Shown: piece after piece, positions 8,375 to 17,003 of the stretch | Position numbering within the stretch: position 1 is the first letter of the stretch | Layout of the letters: every line of letters begins with the position of its first letter | Source: Roseimaritima ulvae | Lineage (GTDB): Bacteria; Planctomycetota; Planctomycetia; Pirellulales; Pirellulaceae | Direction of reading: 5' to 3' | Assembly (NCBI RefSeq): GCF_008065135.1 | Contig: NZ_CP042914.1 | Location: 4,135,404 to 4,199,403 of the forward strand | DNA: 64,000 bases | Made by a program: the position numbers and the translations under genes | Notes under the pieces: model-generated | What the model saw: the letters and a program-made list of their open reading frames with translations, nothing else | The model's database searches: none | Told to the model about the DNA's origin: nothing

Positions 8375-8557
8375 TTACGACTTGGAAGCGGCCAAAGCTC
8401 GTAGTTCTTCCAATTCAACCGAGAGGCGGTGCCGTAGAGGACTTTCACAACGTAGTTCATCGAGCAACTCTTCCGCTTTATCGAAAGTTTCCTCATTGCG
8501 TTCTGGGCTACTGATTAGTCGTCGAAAACTTTTTTCCACCTGTGATTCGGTCAGCAA
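8375..8557 (-). CDS. Small 60-residue helical protein, TTG start
   Basis: A 60-residue protein read from TTG at 8555-8557. The choice of start rests on a strong Shine-Dalgarno, AAAGGAG, at 6-nt spacing. An in-frame ATG further upstream (8605) would place this Shine-Dalgarno inside the coding sequence. The product (LTESQVEKSFRRLISSP and on) is charged and almost certainly helical, with a Glu/Leu/Arg-rich second half (LLDELRCESPLRHRLSVELEEL). No known domain is recognised and there is no signal peptide or TM segment. It has its own terminator, so it is likely a monocistronic gene. The dedicated ribosome site and terminator are the main arguments that it is real. Confidence 0.7.
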   Translation of the reverse strand: MLTESQVEKSFRRLISSPERNEETFDKAEELLDELRCESPLRHRLSVELEELRALAASKS

Positions 8558-8563
8558 GATTCT

Positions 8564-8570
8564 CTCCTTT
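8564..8570 (-). promoter_or_regulatory. Strong Shine-Dalgarno deciding a TTG start
   Basis: AAAGGAG on the minus strand, 6 nt ahead of TTG (8557). It is one of the best matches to the anti-Shine-Dalgarno in the window, and it fixes the start of the 60-residue gene. Confidence 0.75.
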
Positions 8571-8829
8571 GTGTGATCGCCAGTCAGCGGCTTCCATCGC
8601 GGCACTTGCCAAGCCAGTGCCCGCCATTGAACGATGGTCGCGCGACTATTAGTTGTACTTTCATTCTAGGCTCATCCCCATCCGCGCCAACCCTAATACT
8701 GCTGGGAACCCGTCCTCCGTGTCGCTCTGCTCGCGCTTGATATCCGTCAGTGATGACGTAGGGTTGCCGACGCATGGTTTTTTCGCTGCTTAGACTTGAT
8801 TTCATACGCCACCGCACGACAGCTGCACG

Positions 8830-10083
8830 ATGTTTCACTTTGTAACGGTTTTTTTGGGCCTCTCGATGTGCCTGTTGGTTGCAACCCAATTGGGTGGTTT
8901 CGTGTTGTCGCAGTATCACACGGCAATCGAACGGCGGTTGCGAGCTCGTTTGATTCGCCGCGAACAAGAACAGCGTGAAACCTTATTGGAACGCAAGACG
9001 GTGCAAGCCGCCACAGCATGTGTGGCTTGGACCGGCTGGAAACGCATGCTGGTCTGCGAACTGAAGGATGAATCGGCCGACTGCCGTTCCTATTACTTAA
9101 CATTGCCCGACCACGCTCCTTTGCCGCCCTTTCGCCCTGGCCAATTCATTACCGTGGGGTATCGAGAAAGCCCGAACGCGCCGATCGTTTCGCGTTGCTA
9201 CAGTTTGTCCGATGCGCCCGATCCGCGGTATTGGCGGATCACGGTCAAACGTGTAGCCGACGGAGTGTTGAGCAATCGTCTGCACGACTCGCTGCAAGCC
9301 GGCGACAGCCTGTTGGTCCGCGCCCCGATGGGCAAGTTCGTCCCCTCCCTGCTCGACGATCGACCGCTGGTGCTGATCGCCGCCGGCGTCGGCATCACAC
9401 CAATGGTGGCGATGATCCGTTACTGCATTACCTGGCATCCTCTCCGCCCCCTGTTTCTGTACTACCAACTGCGCGACGGCGGCCATGCGCCATTCCTACA
9501 AGAACTGAAACGTTGGGAAGCGAAACATGCTCCGCTGCAGGTGATCACTTGCCTGAGTCAACCGCGTCAGGGCGACCGTGGCAATTTGCGCGGACGCATT
9601 ACCGCTCGTACGGTGCTGCAAAACGATACGCTGCTGGACGGTCAGTTTCTGATTTGTGGACCGGACTCCTTCATGCGTTCGATCCGTCGGGACCTGATCG
9701 CCGGCGGCATCCCCAGCGATGCCGTGTTGATGGAATCGTTCGGATCGGCAAAACCAGCCAAACCTGTAAACCCCGCCAGCGCGGCAACCCCAACCGCTGC
9801 CCCACCTGGAGACGCCGCGTCCACCCACGTCGTATTCCAACGTTCCGGAGCAAGCGGCACATGGAGTGATCCCGACGAATCCCTCTTGGACGTGGCCGAA
9901 CGCGCCGGCGCTTCGATCGACAGTGGTTGTCGCGAAGGTCAATGTGGCGCCTGCGTGGTCAAAGTACTCAAAGGACAGGTGAAGTACCGACCCGATGCCT
10001 CCCCGGAACGTGGGCCGCTGGAAACTGACGAGGCGCTGGCCTGCATCGCCCAACCCAACGGCCCGCTGCAGCTCGACGCGTAG
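8830..10083 (+). CDS. Membrane-anchored ferredoxin reductase with C-terminal [2Fe-2S] ferredoxin domain
   Basis: A 417-residue electron-transfer protein. Residues 3-26 are one membrane helix. A basic stretch follows, then an FAD-binding ferredoxin-reductase barrel (about 70-175, with RCYSLS at 122-127 for flavin), an NAD(P)-binding domain (about 178-300, AAGVGITPM at 185-193, ICGPDSFM near 275) and an Ala/Pro linker. The C-terminal plant-type ferredoxin domain has ligands C367, C372, C375 and C405 in the CxxxxCGAC...C pattern. The order matches Hcr- and Vanillate-O-demethylase-reductase-like proteins, but the N-terminal helix is an addition. It probably passes electrons from NAD(P)H to a membrane-side acceptor. 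No oxygenase or partner gene is adjacent, so the partner is unknown. Confidence 0.93.
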   Translation: MFHFVTVFLGLSMCLLVATQLGGFVLSQYHTAIERRLRARLIRREQEQRETLLERKTVQAATACVAWTGWKRMLVCELKDESADCRSYYLTLPDHAPLPPFRPGQFITVGYRESPNAPIVSRCYSLSDAPDPRYWRITVKRVADGVLSNRLHDSLQAGDSLLVRAPMGKFVPSLLDDRPLVLIAAGVGITPMVAMIRYCITWHPLRPLFLYYQLRDGGHAPFLQELKRWEAKHAPLQVITCLSQPRQGDRGNLRGRITARTVLQNDTLLDGQFLICGPDSFMRSIRRDLIAGGIPSDAVLMESFGSAKPAKPVNPASAATPTAAPPGDAASTHVVFQRSGASGTWSDPDESLLDVAERAGASIDSGCREGQCGACVVKVLKGQVKYRPDASPERGPLETDEALACIAQPNGPLQLDA

Positions 10084-10310
10084 CCGAATTCGCCAGAGAT
10101 TGGATGGTTCCCACGCTCTGGCGACTCGCCCTTCCGCTTCCCGCCACCCTGAATGCTAAAAACTTTCGCGACGTTTGCGCAGCACCGCCCGCGAACGGAA
10201 CGTATTTCCGCCCGGCTTGCCCCGACGGAAGCGGACCGATGTTTCGAAGCGAGCGTAGCGATGAGGGACGAGGGACGGTGTGCAAAGCCTGGCGACTTCG
10301 GTTACGGTTC
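10083..10310. repeat. Degenerate GCCA/TGGC hairpin repeats between convergent genes
   Basis: The 218-bp space between the oxidoreductase and the amidohydrolase contains decayed copies of the same element. These are TAGCCGAATTCGCCAGAGATTGG at its left end, CCACGCTCTGGCGACTCG near 10111-10128, and AAGCC-TGGC-GACTT at 10285-10298 followed by CGGTTACGG. The last copy reaches into the last codons of the amidohydrolase gene. No other gene is visible here. Confidence 0.7.
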
Positions 10311-11498
10311 ACCGATTGCTTCCAACCGCTCGGCGACGCCCGGAATCAACCGCGCGGCATTGTCGCGATAAATTTTCCGCAGAACTTCAACGGGCAAGTG
10401 CACGCCATAGATCCGCCACAGCCCTTGCGGTGGGAAGGCCTTCTCGCTGTACGGGAAATACTCGTCGCGAGTTTCAAAGAAACGCCAATAGTATCGCACG
10501 CGGACTTCGGGCCACGGTCCATCGGTCCCAAACACTACGCGGTCGGCATAACGAATCAGAAAATCCCGAGCCGAGTAGGGTTGGCGGCCCAGTTCATTGA
10601 TGCGGGAAGCGGGATCGACGGACAGGTTGGGGTAGCGATCCAACCATTCAGCGACTCGCGTCAAGTCCTCGCCACTACTGCCCAAGTGCGCGGCGATAAA
10701 CTGGGTTTTAGGATGCCGTTCGATCACTCGATTGCGAGCGGCGAACAATTCTTTGCGACTGGGAAAGTCATCTCCCGGTTCGTCGTTGTAAAAACTCCAA
10801 TCCGGATGCCGGCTAAGTTCTTCCCAGCGTTCGTTGGTGCGATCGATGGGTTGAAAGAAGGCTAGCGGATCCGCCGTATGAATGAGCACGGGCAGGCCCA
10901 GCTCTCCACAAGTCTTCCAGATCACGTCCCACCGCGGGTCATCGATCTTGATCAACTCTCCATTCGAATCGCGATATCCCAATCCAAACCGTTTAAAGAT
11001 CTTTAAGCCGCTAATCCCGAGCTGCTTGGCTTCGATCAGTTTTTCGGCCGTACGTTCGGCGAAACCGGGACGCTGACAGGCCCAGCTTCGCGGATCGTCG
11101 GCATCTCCGTCGCCCTGCCAATCGATGTTGGCAAACACCACAAAGCGATCGCGATGCTCTTTCCATAGAAAAGCGATGTGTTCATCCAGTTGAGACCCGA
11201 GTCGTCCGTCCAACGAACAGCAGACGGCGATGCGATTGCGATCCATCAAGTCCACGTAGTCCGCCAACGCTTGGCGATTATGCCGCTGCTTGTAAAAGAA
11301 ATGCGTGTGGACATCGACGGTCCAGTACCGCGCCTGCGCGACGTCCGTCTTGTTGCCACGCAACAGCGAACGCGGCCGGAATTCGCGGAGCAGCAACTCG
11401 CGTCCGTCTTGTCCATCGAGCAGCGGCGGTTCCCCCGCAGCCGGTACGGTATCCTGCCCCCAACCGGTTGCCATCATCGCCAACAAAACCACCAACAT
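10302..11498 (-). CDS. Exported amidohydrolase-family (metal-dependent TIM-barrel) protein
   Basis: A 398-residue protein of the amidohydrolase 2 type. The metal-ligand start motif HxH is in WTVDVHTHFFY. Later segments LIHTADPLAFF, FIAAHLGSSGED, LSVDPASRI and VVFGTDGPWPE fit the remaining histidine and aspartate ligands of this fold. The chosen ATG (11496-11498) gives a plausible signal peptide, MLVVLLAMMATGWGQ. The frame is open for 83 further codons, but that extension reads through a dispersed hairpin repeat at 11510-11523 and is unlikely to be coding. Substrates of planctomycete members are mostly unknown. The protein is probably periplasmic. Confidence 0.88.
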   Translation of the reverse strand: MLVVLLAMMATGWGQDTVPAAGEPPLLDGQDGRELLLREFRPRSLLRGNKTDVAQARYWTVDVHTHFFYKQRHNRQALADYVDLMDRNRIAVCCSLDGRLGSQLDEHIAFLWKEHRDRFVVFANIDWQGDGDADDPRSWACQRPGFAERTAEKLIEAKQLGISGLKIFKRFGLGYRDSNGELIKIDDPRWDVIWKTCGELGLPVLIHTADPLAFFQPIDRTNERWEELSRHPDWSFYNDEPGDDFPSRKELFAARNRVIERHPKTQFIAAHLGSSGEDLTRVAEWLDRYPNLSVDPASRINELGRQPYSARDFLIRYADRVVFGTDGPWPEVRVRYYWRFFETRDEYFPYSEKAFPPQGLWRIYGVHLPVEVLRKIYRDNAARLIPGVAERLEAIGEP

Positions 11499-11500
11499 CC

Positions 11501-11526
11501 CCGTAGCCGAAGTCGCCAGACTTTGG
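11501..11526. repeat. Single GCCA-loop hairpin repeat upstream of the amidohydrolase
   Basis: CCGTAGCCG followed by hairpin AAGTC-GCCA-GACTT (11510-11523) and TGG, only a few bases before the inferred ATG of the amidohydrolase (11498). It is the same family as at 289-381 and 6564-6845, with a different but still paired stem. Confidence 0.8.
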
Positions 11527-11778
11527 ACGACTCGCCGCCCCCGCCCAACATCCGCCAATCTTGCCACGAACCAAGCGACAGCAGCGACCACGCGGCGGGA
11601 CAGGGCCAAACTATTCGAGGGGGGCGTACCGGGTGGTGTAAGATAACGAACATGGCCCGCGGCAACGGCCCCCCCTACGAGCCGGCGGTGACGAATCGCT
11701 ATAGTGGACCTGCGGCAACCAAGCGGTACGGACTTCTGGTGCATCACTTTCGAAACCTAACTTTATCGGTGGAAACGC

Positions 11779-13971
11779 GTGTCGGGCGATTATACGCAGC
11801 ATCAAACCGAAGGCGAACAGTTGGAAGCGGAGCAGCTGAGCCTGCAAGCGACCGCACCGCCGTCGCAAATTCCCGGTTACCGCTTGGAGCGATTCCTTGG
11901 CGCGGGCGCCTTTGGCCAAGTCTGGGTCGGTCGCGATCTGAACACCGGCCGGCCGGTGGCCGTCAAATTTTATATGCATCGCGGGGGTGTAAATTGGTCC
12001 CTGCTATCGCGTGAAGTGAAAAACTTGGTGCAGATGTCGGCCGACAAGCATGTCGTGCAGGTACTGGAAGTCGGCTGGGACGGCGATCCGCCCTACTATG
12101 TGATGGAATATATCCCCAGCGGCTCCCTGGAAGATCTGCTGGCCACAAAGGGACGACTGTCCGTTCGCCGAGCCGTGGAAGTGTTTCGGCGGATTTGCAT
12201 CGGGCTGAATCACAGCCATGGCAAGGGAGTGCTGCACTGCGACCTGAAACCTGCCAACATCCTGTTGGATGAAGACTACGATCCACGTTTGGCCGACTTT
12301 GGTCAAAGCCGGATGTCGCACGAACAAACGCCGGCCCTGGGCACGTTGTTTTATATGGCGCCCGAGCAAGCCGATCTGGAGGCCGCCCCGGATGTACGCT
12401 GGGATGTTTATGGTTTGGGTGCCATTATGTACCGGATGTTAACCGGCACCGCGCCTCACCGCAGCGATAGCTTGGTCCAGGAAATGGACACCGCCGGTTC
12501 GCTGCCCAAGCGACTTGAACGCTATCGCAGCGCCATCCAGACCGCCAAACAACCGCGCAAGCATTACGGACGTCGCGGTGTCGATCGGGCGCTGTCCCAA
12601 ATCGTCGATGGCTGCCTGGCCGCTGATCCCGAACATCGCTTCGCCAACGTGCAACAGGTGCTCGAAGCACTCGATCGACGCGACGCCAAACGCGCGCGAC
12701 GGCCGCTGATGCTGTTGGGGATTGTCGGCCCGCTGCTGCTGTTGACCGCGATGGGGATCTACGCGGCCCGCAGTATGTCGCAGTCGCGTCAAAAATTCAC
12801 CACCGCCTTGCGAGCCGCTTCGCACGACAGCAACTTATTCGCCGCTAAATTCGCAGCCAGCACGCTGGAAAGTCAGGTTCAGAATTATTTCGACCTAGCC
12901 GCCAACGAGGCCTCGAATCCCGACTTGGTCGATACTCTCCGCCCCCTAATGCAGTCCCCCGAATTCACTGCCATGCGGGATGCCGTTGTAGAAGGTTCGG
13001 CCGTCTCGGTACGCGATGATTTCCTCGACTATCCGCAACGCGAGGCCGTCGACCGTTTTTTAGAAGAGCGCCTGAACTATCATCTCCGCCGGCATGCTTT
13101 GAATGACCAGTCGCCTCATCTGGCCACGATGTTTCTAACCGACGAACGCGGCACGATCTTTGCCATGGGTTATGAAAACCCCGTGCCCCGCGACAAGCAG
13201 AGTACCGCGCGGAATTTTGCCTTCCGCAGCTATTTCCATGGCGGGCATGAGGATCTGCCGCGGGACGTCAAACCGTCGCAGGTCACGCCGCTGGACCACA
13301 CCCACATGTCGGCGCCCTTTCTCAGTACGTCGACCAACCTTTGGAAGGTCGCCGTCAGCACACCGATCTACCTGACCGATGACCACAGCCGTGCCGACGC
13401 GGTGCTGGTGATTACTACCAACCTGGGTGAGTTCCAATTGATTCAGTCCGATGGCCGCACCGAACAGGTGGCCGTCCTGGTCGACGCCCGTGAAGGAGAC
13501 AAATTTGGCACCATCTTGCAGCATCCGCTGATGGATCGCCTCGATGACGAAGGCCGCACTATGGCGTCCAAACGTTTTCAGTTGCCGGAACCGTTGTTGA
13601 AGGAATTGCTGGAAGGCAAAGACATCGATTACACCGACCCCGTCGCCAACAGTGCTGATGGCGCGGACTACAAAGGAACTTGGTTGGCCGCTGTGCAGCC
13701 GGTCGCCGTACCGCGATCAGAACGCGCGCAAGGTGAAGATTCCAGCTTGTTGGTGTTGGTGCAATACCGCTTGAGTGACGTCACGGCGCCGGTCCAGGTG
13801 TTGCTGGAATCCTTGTCCAAAGAAGGCGCAATCGCGATGGGCGTGTTTGTGTTCGTCACGTTCCTGCTTTGGTTCCTGGTGCATCGGGCCAGCGATTTGC
13901 ACATCGACCGTCATGACGCCAAAGAAGATCGTCAGCGCAGCGGGACCACGATTACCACCGATGCCACATGA
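11779..13971 (+). CDS. Ser/Thr protein kinase with C-terminal Cache-like sensor between two TM helices
   Basis: A 730-residue Hanks-type kinase starting at GTG. The kinase domain spans about residues 34-300, with glycine loop GAGAFGQV (41-48), K63 in AVKFY, catalytic loop HCDLKPAN (D155), DFG at 173-175 and GTLFYMAPEQ. The residue before the catalytic Asp is Cys, not Arg, so it is a non-RD kinase. After a basic linker comes TM1 (about 309-331), then a roughly 340-residue outer region with features of a double Cache ligand-binding domain (FRSYFHGG, STPIYLTDDHSRADAVLVITTNLGEF), and TM2 (about 684-704) with a short cytoplasmic tail. It probably senses a periplasmic ligand and signals inward. Its last codons overlap bioA by 4 nt. 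Confidence 0.92.
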   Translation: MSGDYTQHQTEGEQLEAEQLSLQATAPPSQIPGYRLERFLGAGAFGQVWVGRDLNTGRPVAVKFYMHRGGVNWSLLSREVKNLVQMSADKHVVQVLEVGWDGDPPYYVMEYIPSGSLEDLLATKGRLSVRRAVEVFRRICIGLNHSHGKGVLHCDLKPANILLDEDYDPRLADFGQSRMSHEQTPALGTLFYMAPEQADLEAAPDVRWDVYGLGAIMYRMLTGTAPHRSDSLVQEMDTAGSLPKRLERYRSAIQTAKQPRKHYGRRGVDRALSQIVDGCLAADPEHRFANVQQVLEALDRRDAKRARRPLMLLGIVGPLLLLTAMGIYAARSMSQSRQKFTTALRAASHDSNLFAAKFAASTLESQVQNYFDLAANEASNPDLVDTLRPLMQSPEFTAMRDAVVEGSAVSVRDDFLDYPQREAVDRFLEERLNYHLRRHALNDQSPHLATMFLTDERGTIFAMGYENPVPRDKQSTARNFAFRSYFHGGHEDLPRDVKPSQVTPLDHTHMSAPFLSTSTNLWKVAVSTPIYLTDDHSRADAVLVITTNLGEFQLIQSDGRTEQVAVLVDAREGDKFGTILQHPLMDRLDDEGRTMASKRFQLPEPLLKELLEGKDIDYTDPVANSADGADYKGTWLAAVQPVAVPRSERAQGEDSSLLVLVQYRLSDVTAPVQVLLESLSKEGAIAMGVFVFVTFLLWFLVHRASDLHIDRHDAKEDRQRSGTTITTDAT

Positions 13972-15293
13972 GCAAGCCTACGCTGCCCTCGTCTGCCTCG
14001 TCGATGCCGAACTGGCAACGTGACGCTCAAGACCATCTGTGGATGCCCTATTGTCAGATGAAAACCGCGTCGTCGCCGCTGCCTGTGGTGGCGACCCAAG
14101 GCATGCACCTGATCCTCGACGACGGCCGCCGTTTGATCGATGGCATGGGCTCCTGGTGGACCGCTTGTCACGGCTATAACCATCCGCACATTGCCGCCGC
14201 AGTGACACAGCAGTTATCCGTAATGCCACACGTGATGATGGGTGGCATCCAGCATCCGCAAGCTGCATTGTTGGCCACCCGGCTGGCCGCTTTGCTGCCG
14301 GGTGACCTGCAACACGTTTTCTTCTGCGACTCCGGTTCCGTAGCCGTCGAAGTCGCCATGAAGATGGCCGTGCAGTTCTATCTCAATCGTGGCTGCGGCA
14401 ACCGGCATCGCTTCGTCAGCTTCCGCAACGCCTATCATGGCGACACCACTGGCGCGATGTCACTGTGTGATCCGGTCACCAGCATGCACGCGCACTTCAA
14501 GGGCTTCTTATTGGAGCAATATCCGCAAGCTCTGCCGCACACCGAGGAAGACTTCGCAGTCTTCGAAGCGTTTGTGCGAGAACATTCCGATTCGCTGGCC
14601 GGAATTGTGATCGAGCCGTTGATCCAAGGCGCCGGCGGCATGAAATTCCACCAACTGAATACGCTGCGGGGCCTCCGCGAAGTCTGCGACCGGCATGACG
14701 TACTGTTCATCGCCGATGAAATTGCCACTGGGTTTGGTCGCACGGGATCGATGTTCGCATGCCAAGCTGCCGACGTGGTGCCGGATATTATCTGTCTGGG
14801 CAAAGCGCTCACCGGTGGAACCATGTCCTTTGCAGCCACGGCGGCGACGAATCGCGTCTTCGAAGCTTTTTATGACGACAACGCCAGCCACGCCCTGATG
14901 CATGGTCCCACGTTCATGGGCAACCCTCTGGCCTGCGCAGCCGCCAATGCGTCGCTGGACCTGTTTGAATCCGAACCACGTCTGCAACAGGCTCGGGCCC
15001 TGGAATCGTTGCTGCAGCAGGAACTACAGCCTTGTGCGGCCCTGGATTCGGTGGTCGAGGTCCGCGCTCGCGGAGCGGTAGGCGTGGTACAGGTAAAAAC
15101 GCTGGACCGCATCCCGCAGATCATTGCCGCCGGGGTGCAGCGAGGCATTTGGATTCGCCCCTTTAAGGACATGGTTTACGTCACCCCGCCGTTAAATATG
15201 CCACACGACATCGCCAGACAGTTATGCTGCACCATTGTGGATGTGCTCTCCGACTGGGACGCGGACCGTCTGCCAACCGAAGCTTCTCTATAA
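13968..15293 (+). CDS. bioA: Adenosylmethionine-8-amino-7-oxononanoate aminotransferase
   Basis: A 441-residue class III PLP aminotransferase of biotin synthesis that converts KAPA to DAPA with S-adenosylmethionine as amino donor. BioA-specific landmarks are HLWMPYCQM near the N-terminus, LIDGMGSWW, NAYHGDTTGAMSL, EPLIQGAGGM, DEIATGFGRTG, and HGPTFMGNPLACAAA at the end of the core. The PLP lysine is K279 in CLGKALTGG. Its ATG overlaps the kinase stop (ATGA at 13968-13971), so translation is probably coupled. No other bio gene is in the window. The sulfatase gene follows after 16 bp. Confidence 0.96.
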   Translation: MSKPTLPSSASSMPNWQRDAQDHLWMPYCQMKTASSPLPVVATQGMHLILDDGRRLIDGMGSWWTACHGYNHPHIAAAVTQQLSVMPHVMMGGIQHPQAALLATRLAALLPGDLQHVFFCDSGSVAVEVAMKMAVQFYLNRGCGNRHRFVSFRNAYHGDTTGAMSLCDPVTSMHAHFKGFLLEQYPQALPHTEEDFAVFEAFVREHSDSLAGIVIEPLIQGAGGMKFHQLNTLRGLREVCDRHDVLFIADEIATGFGRTGSMFACQAADVVPDIICLGKALTGGTMSFAATAATNRVFEAFYDDNASHALMHGPTFMGNPLACAAANASLDLFESEPRLQQARALESLLQQELQPCAALDSVVEVRARGAVGVVQVKTLDRIPQIIAAGVQRGIWIRPFKDMVYVTPPLNMPHDIARQLCCTIVDVLSDWDADRLPTEASL

Positions 15294-15309
15294 CTGGCAT
15301 GAGGAAACG

Positions 15310-16854
15310 ATGAAATTTCATATCGCTGCGCTGGGGTTGCTGCTCGTCGGCGGGTTTACGACCGCCGTCTCGGCCGCGGGTCCGAACATCGTGTTGATCT
15401 ACACCGACGATCAAGGCTTTGGAGACGTCTCGGCAATCAACGAAGCGGCAAAGTTTAATACGCCGAATCTGGATCGCCTGGCCACCGAGGGCATCGCCTT
15501 CACCCATGCACACAGTGCGGATTCCGTTTGCACGCCGTCACGCTACGGCTTATTAACCGGCCGGTATCCGTGGCGAACCCATCTCAAACGCGGCGTATTC
15601 GGGGCCGAACGCGAATGTTTGATCGCCCCCGAACGGCTGACGCTGGCCTCGCTGCTGAAGCAAAACGGGTACCACACCGCGATGGTCGGCAAATGGCATT
15701 TGGGTATGGACTTTCCCGGCACTCCCGACAACCGCGACTGGTCACAGCCCGTGCGGGACATGCCGCTCGATCGAGGTTTTGACTATTTCTACGGGGTACC
15801 GGCGTCGTTAAATTTTGGCGTCCTGGCATGGTTCGAAGGACGTCATGCCAAAGTTCCGCCGACGCTTTACACGCAAAAGAAACCCAATCGGCGTCACGTC
15901 GACTATCGCATCAGGCCGCCTTACGAAAGCCGACAGGATCGCAAGAAAGGGGCCATGGAAGTGGCGCCGGATTTCATCGACAACCAATGCTTGACGCGTT
16001 TCACCGACAAAGCCATCGAGTGGATGCAGACCAAGGTCGAGGATGCCCAAAACGGGACTCCTTTCTTTCTCTATCTTCCTTTCACCTCGCCCCACTATCC
16101 TGTTTGTCCCCTGCCCGAATTCCATGGTCAAGGCCAGGCCGGGGCGTATGGTGAGTTCGTGATTGAAACGGATCATCACGTCGGTCGGATTTTGCACTTC
16201 CTGCAACAGCAGGGGCTGGACGAAAACACCTTGGTTATTTTCACCAGTGACAATGGCCCTGAAAAATCGTGGACACAGCGGATTGAAAAATTTCAACACG
16301 ACAGTCGCGGCGGCTTCCGAGAAGGCAAGCGATCGGTTTATGAAGGCGGCCATCGCGTCCCCTTTATGGTCCGTTGGCCGGCGGGTATCAAAGCACCGGG
16401 CCGCCGCTGGAACCAACCCGTTGGGCAAACCGACGTGCTGGCCACCGTTGCCGAACTGCTGGGCAGTGACCTTCCCGACGCTGCCGGTGAAGACAGCCAG
16501 TCTTTCGCAGCGGTACTGCGCAACGAGTTAAATGATTATCAGCGTCTGCCGCTGATCACGCACGGCAACGGAGCCGGACAGTTTCGCTATGCGATCACCG
16601 AGGGCGAATGGAAACTGGTGCTCCGCGATCACAAACGTCCCGCTGAACTCTATCAGCTCTCGGACGATCCCGGCGAAACCACCAATTTGGCAGCGCAACA
16701 TCCTCAGGTCGTGACCGCGTTAACCGAGAAAATCAATGCCATCGTAACCCGCGGTCGTACCACTCCCGGTAAACCGCAGGCCAACGACACAGACTACTGG
16801 GAAGACCTGCACTGGATATCGCCCGAGCAGTACCAATCCATGCTGCAGCATTGA
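15310..16854 (+). CDS. Secreted sulfatase (Cys-type, arylsulfatase A-like)
   Basis: A 514-residue sulfatase. The ATG at 15310 has GAGGAAACG before it and starts a signal peptide (MKFHIAALGLLLVGGF...VSAAG). A longer in-frame start would begin inside bioA and is rejected. The mature protein opens with PNIVLIYTDDQGFGD (metal-binding Asp pair). The modification motif CTPSRYGLLTGR has C74 as the future formylglycine. Later motifs are MVGKWHLG, FTSDNGPE and GGHRVPFMVRWP. Activation requires a formylglycine-generating enzyme, which is not encoded here. Planctomycetes carry many such enzymes for sulfated algal polysaccharides. The substrate cannot be read from the sequence. Confidence 0.96.
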   Translation: MKFHIAALGLLLVGGFTTAVSAAGPNIVLIYTDDQGFGDVSAINEAAKFNTPNLDRLATEGIAFTHAHSADSVCTPSRYGLLTGRYPWRTHLKRGVFGAERECLIAPERLTLASLLKQNGYHTAMVGKWHLGMDFPGTPDNRDWSQPVRDMPLDRGFDYFYGVPASLNFGVLAWFEGRHAKVPPTLYTQKKPNRRHVDYRIRPPYESRQDRKKGAMEVAPDFIDNQCLTRFTDKAIEWMQTKVEDAQNGTPFFLYLPFTSPHYPVCPLPEFHGQGQAGAYGEFVIETDHHVGRILHFLQQQGLDENTLVIFTSDNGPEKSWTQRIEKFQHDSRGGFREGKRSVYEGGHRVPFMVRWPAGIKAPGRRWNQPVGQTDVLATVAELLGSDLPDAAGEDSQSFAAVLRNELNDYQRLPLITHGNGAGQFRYAITEGEWKLVLRDHKRPAELYQLSDDPGETTNLAAQHPQVVTALTEKINAIVTRGRTTPGKPQANDTDYWEDLHWISPEQYQSMLQH

Positions 16855-16891
16855 AGATTTCGTTAGTCCACGCATCGCGGGCGGGAGTGAT

Positions 16892-16922
16892 CCCCCAAAA
16901 AAACTGACCGTTACTTTGGGGG
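16892..16922 (+). terminator. C/G-rich hairpin after the sulfatase gene
   Basis: An inverted repeat, CCCCCAAA (16892-16899) and TTTGGGGG (16915-16922), with a 15-nt loop, 37 nt past the sulfatase stop. No T-run follows, so it is only a possible terminator or transcript-end stabiliser. Confidence 0.4.
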
Positions 16923-17003
16923 GGCGGCACCCCGTAAGCTATGGTTCAAGGCCACTGAAGAATTGCCTTGCTTTGCCACGTGGATTTCCTGAGGTCTGCC
17001 CCG

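Noticed and set aside
14508-14987. Minus-strand 159-codon frame
   Set aside because: It is antisense to conserved bioA sequence.
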